This document shows positions 7,779-16,461 of a DNA stretch of 64,000 nucleotides, piece by piece. The stretch is from contig JBKBKN010000015.1 in assembly GCA_046294625.1 (NCBI GenBank), forward strand, positions 27,846-91,845. Direction: 5' to 3'. The DNA comes from JBKBKN01 sp046294625 (GTDB lineage: Bacteria > Bacteroidota > Bacteroidia > M30B66). The notes below the pieces were generated by a model, which was given only the letters and a program-made list of their open reading frames with translations, had not been told where the DNA came from and did no database searches. Position 1 is the stretch's first letter. Each line of letters opens with the position of its first letter. A program made the translations under genes and the position numbers.

Positions 7779-8048
7779 ATGTCATTAACAACCGAAGCTA
7801 AAAAAGAGATATTCAAAAAACATGGCGGAGCTGAAACCAACACCGGATCAGCTGAAGCTCAAATTGCTATGTTTTCAGTTCGCATTAATCATTTGACTGG
7901 CCATTTGAAAGAAAACAAAAAAGATTTCAATACTCAACGATCACTGATTAAATTGGTAGGTAAACGCAGAAGTCTGCTAGATTACCTGAAAGACAAAAAT
8001 ATTGAGCGTTACAGAGCCATTATCAAAGAACTAGGAATTAGAAAATAA
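7779..8048 (+). CDS. rpsO: 30S ribosomal protein S15
   Basis: This 89-residue protein has the normal S15 length, with the conserved core GSAEAQIAMFSVRINHLTGHLKENKKD and RRSLLDYLK. It binds 16S rRNA early in assembly of the small-subunit platform. It lies directly upstream of pnp, the classic rpsO-pnp arrangement, with a rho-independent terminator in the 74-bp gap. Confidence 0.98.
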   Translation: MSLTTEAKKEIFKKHGGAETNTGSAEAQIAMFSVRINHLTGHLKENKKDFNTQRSLIKLVGKRRSLLDYLKDKNIERYRAIIKELGIRK

Positions 8049-8067
8049 GTAAATCAAATTACCGGAG

Positions 8068-8099
8068 AAGGGCAATTGAAAAATTGCCTTTTTCTTTTT
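8068..8099 (+). terminator. terminator/attenuator between rpsO and pnp
   Basis: The stem GGCAATT (8071-8077) with AATTGCC (8082-8088) has a GAAA loop and is followed by TTTTTCTTTTT. It should end most rpsO transcripts, with pnp reached by readthrough or its own promoter. Confidence 0.88.
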
Positions 8100-8122
8100 A
8101 TTGCCTCTAAAATATATTACAC

Positions 8123-10243
8123 ATGTCGAAAATTGGAATTTCGAAAGCATTTAACATGCCTGATGGTACAGCCATCACGATTGAAACAGGTAAACTAGCA
8201 AAGCAGGCGCATGGTGCTGTGGTGGTGCGCATGGGCGACACGATGTTGCTTGCAACCGTAGTTTCTAACAAAGACGCTACACCGGGTATTGATTTTTTAC
8301 CATTAACTGTTGAATATCAAGAAAAATATGCAGCTGCCGGTAAATTTCCGGGTGGCTTTTTTAAACGTGAAGCCCGTCCTTCGGAATATGAAATATTGAT
8401 CTCGAGATTAGTAGATCGTGCTTTACGTCCTCTTTTTCCCGACGATTATCACGCCGACACACAAGTGATGATTTCCTTGATTTCTTCAGGAAACAATATT
8501 ATGCCTGATGCATTGGCTTGTCTTGCAGCTTCAGCTGCATTGGCAGTTTCTGATATTCCTTTCAATGGTCCTATTTCAGAAGTACGCGTGGCGAGAATTA
8601 ATGGTGAAGTAGTCATCAATCCCGGAATTGCTGAGTTGGCAAGTGCTGATATGGATATTATGGTAGCCGCTACGGAAGACAGCATCGTGATGATAGAAGG
8701 GGAGATGAAAGAAGTGTCGGAAGAAGATATGTTGGAAGCTATTAAAACTGCACATCAGGCTATTCGTTTGCAATTGAAGGCTATCAATGAATTGGCTGCT
8801 ATGGTGGAAACTTCTTCACCAAAACGCGAATACAATCATGAAGAGAATGACGAAACTTTGAAAGCAGCCATTTTTGGCTTTTGCATGGACAAATTAAAGG
8901 TAGTAGCTGCTTCGGGTACAGCCAATAAGAAACTTCGTTCAGAAATGTTCAAAGCTGTGAAGGAAGAGTTTGTAGCTACTCTTTCTGAAGAAGAAGTGGA
9001 AGAGAAAAAGGCTTTGATCGGAAAATATTTTCACGATGCAGAGAAAAAGGCAGTGCGTGATGTAATTCTCGATGAGGGTAAACGTCTCGATGGTCGTGGT
9101 CTGGCCGATATTCGCCCCATCTGGTGCGAAGTAGATTATTTGCCATCGGCTCACGGCTCGGCAATTTTCACCCGCGGCGAAACTCAATCTCTTACCACGG
9201 TAACGCTCGGCACCAAAATGGATGAGCAGATGATTGATGGTGCAGTGTTTGAAGGGACCAACACCTTTATGTTGCATTATAATTTCCCAAGCTTTTCGAC
9301 CGGCGAAGCGCGCCCCAACCGCGGTACAAGCCGTAGAGAAATCGGTCACGGAAACTTGGCACTGAGAGCTTTGAAACCAATGTTGCCTGCTTCAACCGAA
9401 AATCCATACACCATTCGTGTTGTGTCTGATATTCTTGAATCTAATGGCTCCTCTTCCATGGCTACGGTTTGTGCAGGTACGCTTGCACTGATGGATGCCG
9501 GTGTGAAAATCAAAAAGCCCGTTTCAGGTATTGCAATGGGCTTAATCACTGACGGAGACAGATATGCAGTATTATCTGACATTCTTGGCGACGAAGACCA
9601 TCTCGGCGATATGGATTTCAAAGTGACCGGAACCAAGGATGGTATTACCGCTTGTCAGATGGATATTAAGATTCAAGGTCTTTCTTACGAAATCATGCTC
9701 AAAGCATTGATGCAAGCAAAAGAAGGTCGCTTACATATTCTAGATAAGTTGGTTGAAACCCTTGCTGCTCCACGCGAAGATTACAAACCGCATGCGCCAC
9801 GCATCGTTCAGATTCGCATTCCAAAAGAATTTATTGGAGCGGTTATTGGACCTGGCGGAAAAATCATTCAGGAAATGCAAAAGGAAACCAATACAGTGAT
9901 TGTGATTGAAGAAGTGGACAATGTTGGTATAATAGATATTTCATCCAGCAATAAAGAATCAATCGATAAGGCTGTTGCAAAAATCCGTGCAATTACGGCA
10001 GTGCCTGAAATAGGCGAAATATACACTGGGAAAATTAAGTCTATCATGCCATTTGGTGCATTTGTAGAAATTCTCCCGGGCAAGGATGGTTTATTGCATA
10101 TTTCGGAGATTGATTGGAAGCGTGTAGAAAAGGTTGAAGATTTCCTGAAAGAAGGTGAAGTGGTGACAGTGAAACTGGTAGAAATTGATCCCAAAACCGG
10201 TAAGCTCCGCCTATCTCGCAAAGCATTGATGGAAAAGGCTTAG
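8123..10243 (+). CDS. pnp: polynucleotide phosphorylase
   Basis: The protein has 706 residues, the normal length. Two RNase PH-like domains are followed by a KH domain (about 555-615, with IGAVIGPGGKIIQ) and an S1 domain (about 630-700, MPFGAFVEILPGKDGLLHISEI). The second RNase PH domain holds LDGRGLADIRP and the catalytic-region motif GDMDFKVTGTKDGITACQMDIK. It degrades RNA 3' to 5' phosphorolytically, as a trimer, and is the core exonuclease in RNA turnover. It sits downstream of rpsO. Confidence 0.98.
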   Translation: MSKIGISKAFNMPDGTAITIETGKLAKQAHGAVVVRMGDTMLLATVVSNKDATPGIDFLPLTVEYQEKYAAAGKFPGGFFKREARPSEYEILISRLVDRALRPLFPDDYHADTQVMISLISSGNNIMPDALACLAASAALAVSDIPFNGPISEVRVARINGEVVINPGIAELASADMDIMVAATEDSIVMIEGEMKEVSEEDMLEAIKTAHQAIRLQLKAINELAAMVETSSPKREYNHEENDETLKAAIFGFCMDKLKVVAASGTANKKLRSEMFKAVKEEFVATLSEEEVEEKKALIGKYFHDAEKKAVRDVILDEGKRLDGRGLADIRPIWCEVDYLPSAHGSAIFTRGETQSLTTVTLGTKMDEQMIDGAVFEGTNTFMLHYNFPSFSTGEARPNRGTSRREIGHGNLALRALKPMLPASTENPYTIRVVSDILESNGSSSMATVCAGTLALMDAGVKIKKPVSGIAMGLITDGDRYAVLSDILGDEDHLGDMDFKVTGTKDGITACQMDIKIQGLSYEIMLKALMQAKEGRLHILDKLVETLAAPREDYKPHAPRIVQIRIPKEFIGAVIGPGGKIIQEMQKETNTVIVIEEVDNVGIIDISSSNKESIDKAVAKIRAITAVPEIGEIYTGKIKSIMPFGAFVEILPGKDGLLHISEIDWKRVEKVEDFLKEGEVVTVKLVEIDPKTGKLRLSRKALMEKA

Positions 10244-10355
10244 TGTGTGCGATTTTCGTGATGCGTAGTTTGCTTATTTTACGTTCTCACGAATATCTAA
10301 TCTAATGTACATCATTTTTTATTCTGCGAATCGTTATTGACCTTAATTTCGTCAA

Positions 10356-12161
10356 GTGATTAAGGCTTTATCTCAAGCATGTTTACATACTCCGGTGCTG
10401 CTACTTTTTGCAGTATTAAAGCTATTATTTCTCGAAGCCGATTTATCCTTTTTTAAGCACCCTGAAGACTTTAGCGATGAATTTTGGTGGGCTTCCGCAG
10501 CCATTGCTAAATGTCAAAGTGGTCATTATCCCACCGGAGCTGAAGCAGGGCCTCTATTTGCCGGACCCTTATATTCAGGGCTCTTGTGGCTTTGGTTTAA
10601 AATCTTCACGCCTTCGCTGTTCAGCCTGCGATTGCTAGCATGGTTAGCCGGAACAATAAGTGTTTTTTTACTCTATCGGCTCTTTACAACTTGGGGTAAG
10701 CAGCAAGCCTTTGGGGTTGCGCTTACGTTTAGTTTAGTGCACAGTGTATTTGTGTATAATCGATTTGCGCAGGTGGAAAGCTTGCAACTCTTGCTGTTTT
10801 TATGGATGGTGCTATGGCTTTCGAAGAAAGAATCACACAATTTAATTGGTGCAGGTGTAATAGCTGCTTTAGCCTTGTTGCTGAAATTTAGTTTTCTACC
10901 AATGACCGCAGCCGTTGTAATGTATTTTTTTCGTGGTGGCTCAAACAGAAATGCTTTCAAACAAGTTGGAATATTTCTTTTCCCAAGTCTGTTGTTTTAT
11001 TTGATTTATCACATTGCCTTTATTGCCAATGAATCGCGGCAAGCATCGGTATATTTTGGTGCTTTTGCTAATAGTTATTATCCGCTTGTTGATTTACTCA
11101 ACCCACTTTCTATTCCTTTCCGCTTGATGTATTTGCATCAGCATACCTGGTTTTATGACTGGAGTGTGTTGATACTTTTTACCATAGGTGCGCTAAGTTT
11201 ATTTGTTCCCAAGCCACCATTCAAACTTTCTGACGATGGCAGAATTCATCCTTTACTCATCTTATCGGGCATTTATGTACTGCTACTATTGTTTACCGAT
11301 TTTAATGAGCGCCGAATGATATTGCTGTTGCCGGGTATAGCAGCTATTTTTATTTATGGGATACCCTTTCGTTATCATCTTTTGCTCAAATATGTCACGT
11401 TTTATGTGGCTAGTTTGATTTGCATGCTTCAAGTGGTGGAGCTTTTACCTTATCAAGAAGTTAGACAAGCAATCCTAAAAGGTCCTTTTCATTTTCGTTT
11501 GATCATTCTGCATGGTAAGCTATTTTTATTGGCTTTGCATTTTCGTGACAGATTACCTTATTTGAACACTAGAAAAAATGATGTCGGGCTATTGGTGGTC
11601 TGTGCCATGTTGATTGTCATGTTGCAATTTAACTTTTCCGGAGTTTTAGATATGCATCCATCATTTGCCTTGCTGCTATTTAGTCTCACCATTGTCACGG
11701 TTATTTATTTATTTTTATTGAAGCAAGGTATTAAGTACATTCGCTTTGCATGGTTTGGAATAGCTCTGGGAATGCAAGTGTTTGTGTTGGCACAATCCAG
11801 TTTCAGCGTGAAAGAAGGTTTGAGCGAGTTTTCTACTCTCATTAACGATGCAGACTATGTTGCCGGCGATCAGGTGATCTATGCGGCCTGTTTTAATCAG
11901 CCACAGAAAATTCTTGCTTTCACCAATAGCATACAGGATAATCCTGAAATACTTTTGCAACAATTTGAAAAACATCATCCCAATATTTTCATACGTCTTT
12001 CGCACCAAATTCATGGGCCGATTTCAGGGGCTGAAACAATAGTGCTGATGAGTGAGAAGCTGGGTTGCTCATTTCGTATCATACAAGGTATTCCATTGTT
12101 GAAGAATATACATCTGCAAACTGTTTATACTGCAGAAGTGTTTCAGGTGGAATATCTTTGA
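10356..12161 (+). CDS. polytopic membrane protein, GT-C glycosyltransferase-like
   Basis: This 601-residue protein has about 11-13 predicted membrane segments. The first loop after membrane segment 1 carries an acidic DE pair (EDFSDEFWWASAA, about residues 37-49), the position of the catalytic acid in GT-C enzymes such as PMT/ArnT-type lipid-linked sugar transferases. A soluble portion follows the last membrane span (about residues 485-601). The start is taken as GTG at 10356. No in-frame ATG gives a better N terminus. The donor and acceptor are unknown, and no glycan cluster surrounds it. Confidence 0.6.
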   Translation: MIKALSQACLHTPVLLLFAVLKLLFLEADLSFFKHPEDFSDEFWWASAAIAKCQSGHYPTGAEAGPLFAGPLYSGLLWLWFKIFTPSLFSLRLLAWLAGTISVFLLYRLFTTWGKQQAFGVALTFSLVHSVFVYNRFAQVESLQLLLFLWMVLWLSKKESHNLIGAGVIAALALLLKFSFLPMTAAVVMYFFRGGSNRNAFKQVGIFLFPSLLFYLIYHIAFIANESRQASVYFGAFANSYYPLVDLLNPLSIPFRLMYLHQHTWFYDWSVLILFTIGALSLFVPKPPFKLSDDGRIHPLLILSGIYVLLLLFTDFNERRMILLLPGIAAIFIYGIPFRYHLLLKYVTFYVASLICMLQVVELLPYQEVRQAILKGPFHFRLIILHGKLFLLALHFRDRLPYLNTRKNDVGLLVVCAMLIVMLQFNFSGVLDMHPSFALLLFSLTIVTVIYLFLLKQGIKYIRFAWFGIALGMQVFVLAQSSFSVKEGLSEFSTLINDADYVAGDQVIYAACFNQPQKILAFTNSIQDNPEILLQQFEKHHPNIFIRLSHQIHGPISGAETIVLMSEKLGCSFRIIQGIPLLKNIHLQTVYTAEVFQVEYL

Positions 12162-12169
12162 ACGAGCGA

Positions 12170-12412
12170 TTACTTTATTTCCACATAATCCACGTATTCG
12201 CCACCGGGATCGCGTTTCGATTGCTTGGTATTAGGTGCAACATCAATATGCACTTCGCCTTCCTTTTTTTGCTTTTGTTGGCCTTCATTGAAGTTTTGAT
12301 ACATGCGTTCTTGTGTTTTTCGGATGGTTTTGCCTACATAATAGGGCAAAAGATACCTAAACACAAGCTGGTAGAGCAAGAAAATAGCGGCAATGATAAA
12401 TAATGCTCTCAT
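12170..12412 (-). CDS. DUF4834 small membrane protein
   Basis: This 80-residue protein has one N-terminal membrane segment (MRALFIIAAIFLLYQLVFRYLLPYYV) followed by a basic, charged cytoplasmic tail. The RYLLPYYVGKTIRK pattern and size fit DUF4834, a Bacteroidota family of unknown function. It is convergent with the GT-C-like gene, 8 bp away. Confidence 0.75.
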   Translation of the reverse strand: MRALFIIAAIFLLYQLVFRYLLPYYVGKTIRKTQERMYQNFNEGQQKQKKEGEVHIDVAPNTKQSKRDPGGEYVDYVEIK

Positions 12413-12475
12413 AAATGATTGGCAAAATTAGCAAATAAAACATTCACAATTCTTATCAACTGTTAAAGCCGATTT

Positions 12476-12964
12476 TTAGGGCTCCAATACATCCACGTTG
12501 ATAGTGTATCTTTTGAGAAGTTTGCCATCATCATTTATAAATAGAAAGAGCCTTTCTTTAGCTTTTTGGCCTTCAATCACATACACAGAGTCGCGTTGAT
12601 TGATTAATCCGCGTCCAAAACCATCGGGACGATATGTTTCCACTTTTTGTTTTTCAGCCGATTTCCAAACTTGCTTAGGAATGGTGTTTCTTGGAATGGC
12701 AAAATAGCGATACACTGCATTGCCTTTTGGGTCGAAGCACACCGTCATGGAACGTCCGTTATCCTTAAATATAGCAGTGTAGTTCTGCCCCTCCATCATC
12801 CAAGCAACCATAGTCACATTCTTGTAGTTTCGGGTAAATGATTTTTTAATTTTTTCGGGTACACGATCGGGTCGCAGTGGATAGATTTGAGCAGAAGCCA
12901 GATGGATGCAAACTATCCATGTAATGGTAAAAAAAAGACTTTTGAAACCGAGTTTTTCTGACAT
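12476..12964 (-). CDS. secreted PepSY-like protein
   Basis: This 162-residue protein has a signal peptide ending ASA-Q near residue 25. The mature part has the layout of Bacteroidota PepSY-like (DUF2874) modules: KKSFTRNYKNVTMVAWMMEGQNYTAIFKDNG, then VCFDPKGNAVYRY, that is, xxFxxxYpxaxxVxWxxxgxxYxAxF followed by a strand and Asp-Pro-x-Gly. It is probably periplasmic. No enzyme activity is expected, and such modules are thought to bind or inhibit partners. It lies 63 bp upstream of DUF4834 on the same strand. Confidence 0.65.
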   Translation of the reverse strand: MSEKLGFKSLFFTITWIVCIHLASAQIYPLRPDRVPEKIKKSFTRNYKNVTMVAWMMEGQNYTAIFKDNGRSMTVCFDPKGNAVYRYFAIPRNTIPKQVWKSAEKQKVETYRPDGFGRGLINQRDSVYVIEGQKAKERLFLFINDDGKLLKRYTINVDVLEP

Positions 12965-13268
12965 ATTTACTAATACTTTTTCGAGCGTTTAACATTCATC
13001 ATGCTTGTAATTTTCATCAAATGTAAAAGGCAAAAAACTTTGATAAACATTTGCCGCCCATAACTTGCTCAGTGGATGTTAACAATTATTGAACATATTA
13101 GGATGTTAAACAGGATCTCTAACACAAGGATTTACTATTTTTATAATAGTTTTAAGTGGTGAAGCACCCGATCAAAACCATAAACGAGTTTTACTATTGT
13201 AACTTATGTTTCGTAAAATTCGCTTTAAATCCATCATTTTTGTGTCAATTATTTAAAAACTATTTGCT
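12965..13268. other. 304-bp intergenic region between divergent genes
   Basis: No gene is present. It contains two copies of GGATGTTAA (13074-13082 and 13101-13109) and a small inverted repeat ACTATT/AATAGT (13134-13139 with 13145-13150). It must carry promoters for both flanking genes, but no clear TTTG/TAnnTTTG pair stands out. Confidence 0.5.
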
Positions 13269-14681
13269 ATGAAACTCGAACAAATCTACACCAGCTGTAT
13301 TGCGCATGCAGCCTATTATCTGCAAAGCAATGGCGAAGTTGCCATCTTTGACCCACTGCGCGAGGTACAACCATATATAGACCGAGCTGCAAAAGACAAT
13401 GCAAGGATAAAATATGTATTTGAAACCCATTTTCATGCCGACTTTGTGAGCGGACACCTTGACTTAGCAAAGAAGACAGGTGCCAAGATTGTGTATGGTC
13501 CTACTGCTAAACCGGGATTTGACGCCATTGTAGCCGAAGATAATCAAATTTTTGAAGTGGGTGGATGCAAGGTAAAAGTGATTCACACTCCGGGACATAC
13601 CATGGAAAGCACAACTTATTTAGTGATTGATGAGCAAGGCAAAGAACATGGCATTATCACCGGCGACACACTTTTTATTGGCGACGTAGGCAGGCCTGAC
13701 TTGGCTCAACACGTTATTTCTGATTTGACAGAAGAAAAATTGGCCCGAACACTTTACAAATCTTTACATCAAAAAATCATGCCTTTGAGCGACGATTTAA
13801 TTGTTTACCCCAACCATGGTGCAGGAAGTGCTTGCGGTAAAATGATGAGTAAGGAAACTACCGACACGCTGGGCAACCAAAAAAAGGTTAATTACGCCCT
13901 GCAGCCAATGACCGAAGATGAATTTGTGAAGGCCTTGTTATCAGGATTAACACCGCCGCCCAGCTATTTCCCTAAAAATGTGCTAATGAATATACAAGGC
14001 TACGAGAGCGTGGATCAGGTGATTGAGCGGGGTAGTCGACAACTCAGTCCGATTGAATTTGAAATTGTTGCAAATGAAACAAAAGCGCTTATTCTTGATA
14101 CACGACCGGCAGAAATTTTTGCTAAGGCATTTATACCTAACAGCATCAACATAGGATTAGATGGCAACTTTGCCCAAATGGTTGGGGAGCTGATTTCAGA
14201 TATTAAACAAGAAATTTTATTGGTAACCGAAGTCGACAAAGAAAAAGAGAGTATCATTCGTTTATCCAGAGTCGGATATGACCATTGCATTGGCTTTTTG
14301 GCAGGTGGAATAGACGCCTGGATTGCTGATGGCAGAGAAACAGAAAGCATTAAGCGCGTTTCAGCCCATGAATTGGAAGCAGCCTATCAGCAATCCCAGC
14401 CGCTGGTCATTGATGTGCGCCGCAAAAGTGAGTTTGATTCGGAACATGTGCTCCATGCTATCAATATTCCATTAAGGGCATTAAATGAGCATTTGTCTGA
14501 AATACCTAAAGATAAGTTTTTTTACCTGCATTGTGCCGGAGGTTATCGAAGCATGATTGCAGCTTCGATACTCAAATCGCGTGGTTGGGACAATTTTGCC
14601 GATGTACGTGGCGGATTTAATGCAATTAAGGCAACCCAAATTAAGCGTTCCGAGTATGTGTGTCCTTCCACATTGCTCTGA
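13269..14681 (+). CDS. persulfide dioxygenase-rhodanese fusion (CstB-like), copy 1
   Basis: This 470-residue protein has three domains. Residues 1-240 form an ETHE1-type metallo-beta-lactamase fold. H54 (in THFHADFVSGH), H110 (HTPGHT) and D133 (GDTLFIGD) line up with the mononuclear iron ligands of persulfide dioxygenases. Residues about 255-355 form a rhodanese fold whose catalytic Cys position is non-Cys (LLVTEVDKE). Residues 365-465 form an active-looking rhodanese with C422 in HCAGGYRS. This MBL/pseudo-rhodanese/rhodanese order is that of Staphylococcus CstB, which oxidises persulfides to thiosulfate. A near-identical-length paralogue follows 170 bp downstream. No sulfide:quinone oxidoreductase or regulator is adjacent. 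Confidence 0.88.
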   Translation: MKLEQIYTSCIAHAAYYLQSNGEVAIFDPLREVQPYIDRAAKDNARIKYVFETHFHADFVSGHLDLAKKTGAKIVYGPTAKPGFDAIVAEDNQIFEVGGCKVKVIHTPGHTMESTTYLVIDEQGKEHGIITGDTLFIGDVGRPDLAQHVISDLTEEKLARTLYKSLHQKIMPLSDDLIVYPNHGAGSACGKMMSKETTDTLGNQKKVNYALQPMTEDEFVKALLSGLTPPPSYFPKNVLMNIQGYESVDQVIERGSRQLSPIEFEIVANETKALILDTRPAEIFAKAFIPNSINIGLDGNFAQMVGELISDIKQEILLVTEVDKEKESIIRLSRVGYDHCIGFLAGGIDAWIADGRETESIKRVSAHELEAAYQQSQPLVIDVRRKSEFDSEHVLHAINIPLRALNEHLSEIPKDKFFYLHCAGGYRSMIAASILKSRGWDNFADVRGGFNAIKATQIKRSEYVCPSTLL

Positions 14682-14710
14682 TTTGACTTGCATAAATTCT
14701 ATAATCTATA

Positions 14711-14745
14711 AAAGCTTGCCATTACCGGCAAGCTTTTTCGTTTTT
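14711..14745 (+). terminator. terminator between the two CstB-like genes
   Basis: The 10-bp stem AAAGCTTGCC (14711-14720) with GGCAAGCTTT (14727-14736) has a six-base loop and is followed by TTCGTTTTT. It separates the two paralogues, so they are probably transcribed independently. Confidence 0.9.
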
Positions 14746-14790
14746 AAAAACGAAAAGATAGAAACCAGCCGAGTGATTTGGAGTGTAACT

Positions 14791-14826
14791 TTTGTTGCCA
14801 TTTGAATGTGAAAATGTTCAGACCTT
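14791..14826 (+). promoter_or_regulatory. candidate promoter of CstB-like copy 2
   Basis: TTTGTTG at 14791-14797 and GACCTTTG at 14819-14826 (one mismatch to TAnnTTTG) are 21 nt apart, 25 nt before the ATG at 14852 and downstream of the copy 1 terminator. Confidence 0.45.
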
Positions 14827-14851
14827 TGCATGAACAAATTCAAATCAAATT

Positions 14852-16267
14852 ATGAAGATAGAACAAATTTATACAGGATGCCTTGCACAAGGAGCCTATT
14901 ACATTGTTAGCAATGGAGAAGCTGCCATCATCGATCCGCTTCGTGAGACGCAGCCCTACATTGATCGTTTGCAGAAAGATGGAGTGAAGCTTAAATACAT
15001 TTTTGAAACGCATTTTCATGCTGATTTCGTGAGTGGACACCTTGATTTAAGTAAGAAAACCGGTGCTCCAATTGTGTTTGGCCCGAATGCCAATCCGGAA
15101 TTTGAGTTTATCTCAGCCAAAGACGGGCAGGAATTTAAAATCGGCGATCTCACCATAGTGGCTTTACATACCCCTGGACATACCATGGAGAGTACTACTT
15201 ACTTATTGCGTGATGAGATGAGTCGCGACCATGCCATTTTTTCCGGCGACACCTTATTTTTAGGAGACGTGGGGAGACCCGATTTGGCTCAAAAATCTGC
15301 ACATATGACGCAAGAGCAGCTAGCCGGATTGTTATATGACAGCCTGATGACTAAAATTATGCCTTTGGCCGATGATGTGATTGTATATCCTGCACATGGT
15401 GCCGGTAGTGCATGCGGTAAAAACATGATGAAAGAGACGGTAGATACACTTGGCAATCAAAAACGGATGAACTATGCCTTGAATCAACCTGATAAAGAAT
15501 CGTTCATCAAAGCGGTAACGGACGGATTAACAACACCTCCGGGCTATTTTGGAATGAATGTAGCAATGAACAAAAATGGCTACGATAGCTTTGAAAACGT
15601 TCTTAATCAAGGTATGCGTGCATTGACAGTCGATGAATTTGAAGCAGCTTCTGAAGAAACCGGTGCGCTCATTCTTGATACTAGAAACAATAAGGAGTTC
15701 TACAAAGGTATTATCCCACAATCTATAAACATTGGCATTGATGGTGACTTTGCGCCTTGGGTTGGAGCCATGGTGGTGGATGTAAAGCATCCTATATTAT
15801 TGGTCACGCCTGTGGGGCGCGAAGAAGAAACGGTGACTCGACTTAGCCGAGTAGGATTTGATAATGTGATTGGCCACCTGAAAGGCGGTTTCGAAAGTTG
15901 GTTAGCCGCAAATAAAGAAATTGACAAGATAAATAGAATTACCGCAGAAGAATTTGCATCACGTGTTGATGTGAAACATGATAAGATCATAGATGTGCGT
16001 AAAGAATCTGAATATGAAGCTGAGCACATCGAAAACGCCTACAGTAAACCTTTGTCATATATCAATGAATGGATGAAAGATGTGCAGCCTTCAGAACATT
16101 TTTATCTACATTGTGCAGGTGGATATCGCAGTATGATTGCAGCATCTATTCTTCAAGCGCGTGGATACAGAAATTTCACTGAAGTGGAAGGTGGTTTTGG
16201 AGCTATTTCAAAAACACCGGTACCTCGAACCGATTTTGTGTGCCAAAGTAAGGTGATGAAAGCATAA
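14852..16267 (+). CDS. persulfide dioxygenase-rhodanese fusion (CstB-like), copy 2
   Basis: This 471-residue paralogue of the preceding gene has the same three-domain order. The MBL motif HFHADFVSGHLDL, HTPGHTMESTTYL and GDTLFLGDVGRPDL are kept. The middle rhodanese again lacks a catalytic Cys (LLVTPVGREEE), and the last one has C421 in HCAGGYRSMIAAS. By eye the two are about 60 percent identical along the whole length, so this is an old tandem duplication kept by selection rather than a recent one. The separate promoter and terminator suggest different regulation. Likely role: oxidation of glutathione or low-molecular-weight persulfides with sulfur transfer. Confidence 0.88.
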   Translation: MKIEQIYTGCLAQGAYYIVSNGEAAIIDPLRETQPYIDRLQKDGVKLKYIFETHFHADFVSGHLDLSKKTGAPIVFGPNANPEFEFISAKDGQEFKIGDLTIVALHTPGHTMESTTYLLRDEMSRDHAIFSGDTLFLGDVGRPDLAQKSAHMTQEQLAGLLYDSLMTKIMPLADDVIVYPAHGAGSACGKNMMKETVDTLGNQKRMNYALNQPDKESFIKAVTDGLTTPPGYFGMNVAMNKNGYDSFENVLNQGMRALTVDEFEAASEETGALILDTRNNKEFYKGIIPQSINIGIDGDFAPWVGAMVVDVKHPILLVTPVGREEETVTRLSRVGFDNVIGHLKGGFESWLAANKEIDKINRITAEEFASRVDVKHDKIIDVRKESEYEAEHIENAYSKPLSYINEWMKDVQPSEHFYLHCAGGYRSMIAASILQARGYRNFTEVEGGFGAISKTPVPRTDFVCQSKVMKA

Positions 16268-16313
16268 ACTCAATTACAGGGTTATTGGTTTAGGTTTGGT
16301 TTATGTAGAGGAG

Positions 16314-16345
16314 AGGCTTCGTTAGCAATGACGAAGCTTTTCTGT
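16314..16345 (+). terminator. terminator after CstB-like copy 2
   Basis: The stem GCTTCGT (16316-16322) with ACGAAGC (16331-16337) has an eight-base loop, extended by A-T and G-T pairs, and is followed by TTTTCTGTTTT. Confidence 0.75.
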
Positions 16346-16461
16346 TTTATTTTGGATATACTAAATGATCACCCAAAAACGATTTCAACTGATATTTCGA
16401 CCCAAGAGCGACTTAAAAAACTGATGAAATTCATTTACATTCGTTTCAAACTTTCGCCGCT

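Noticed and set aside
8939..9349. A 136-residue open frame opposite pnp
   Set aside because: pnp is complete and highly conserved here, and no family pattern is seen on the other strand.
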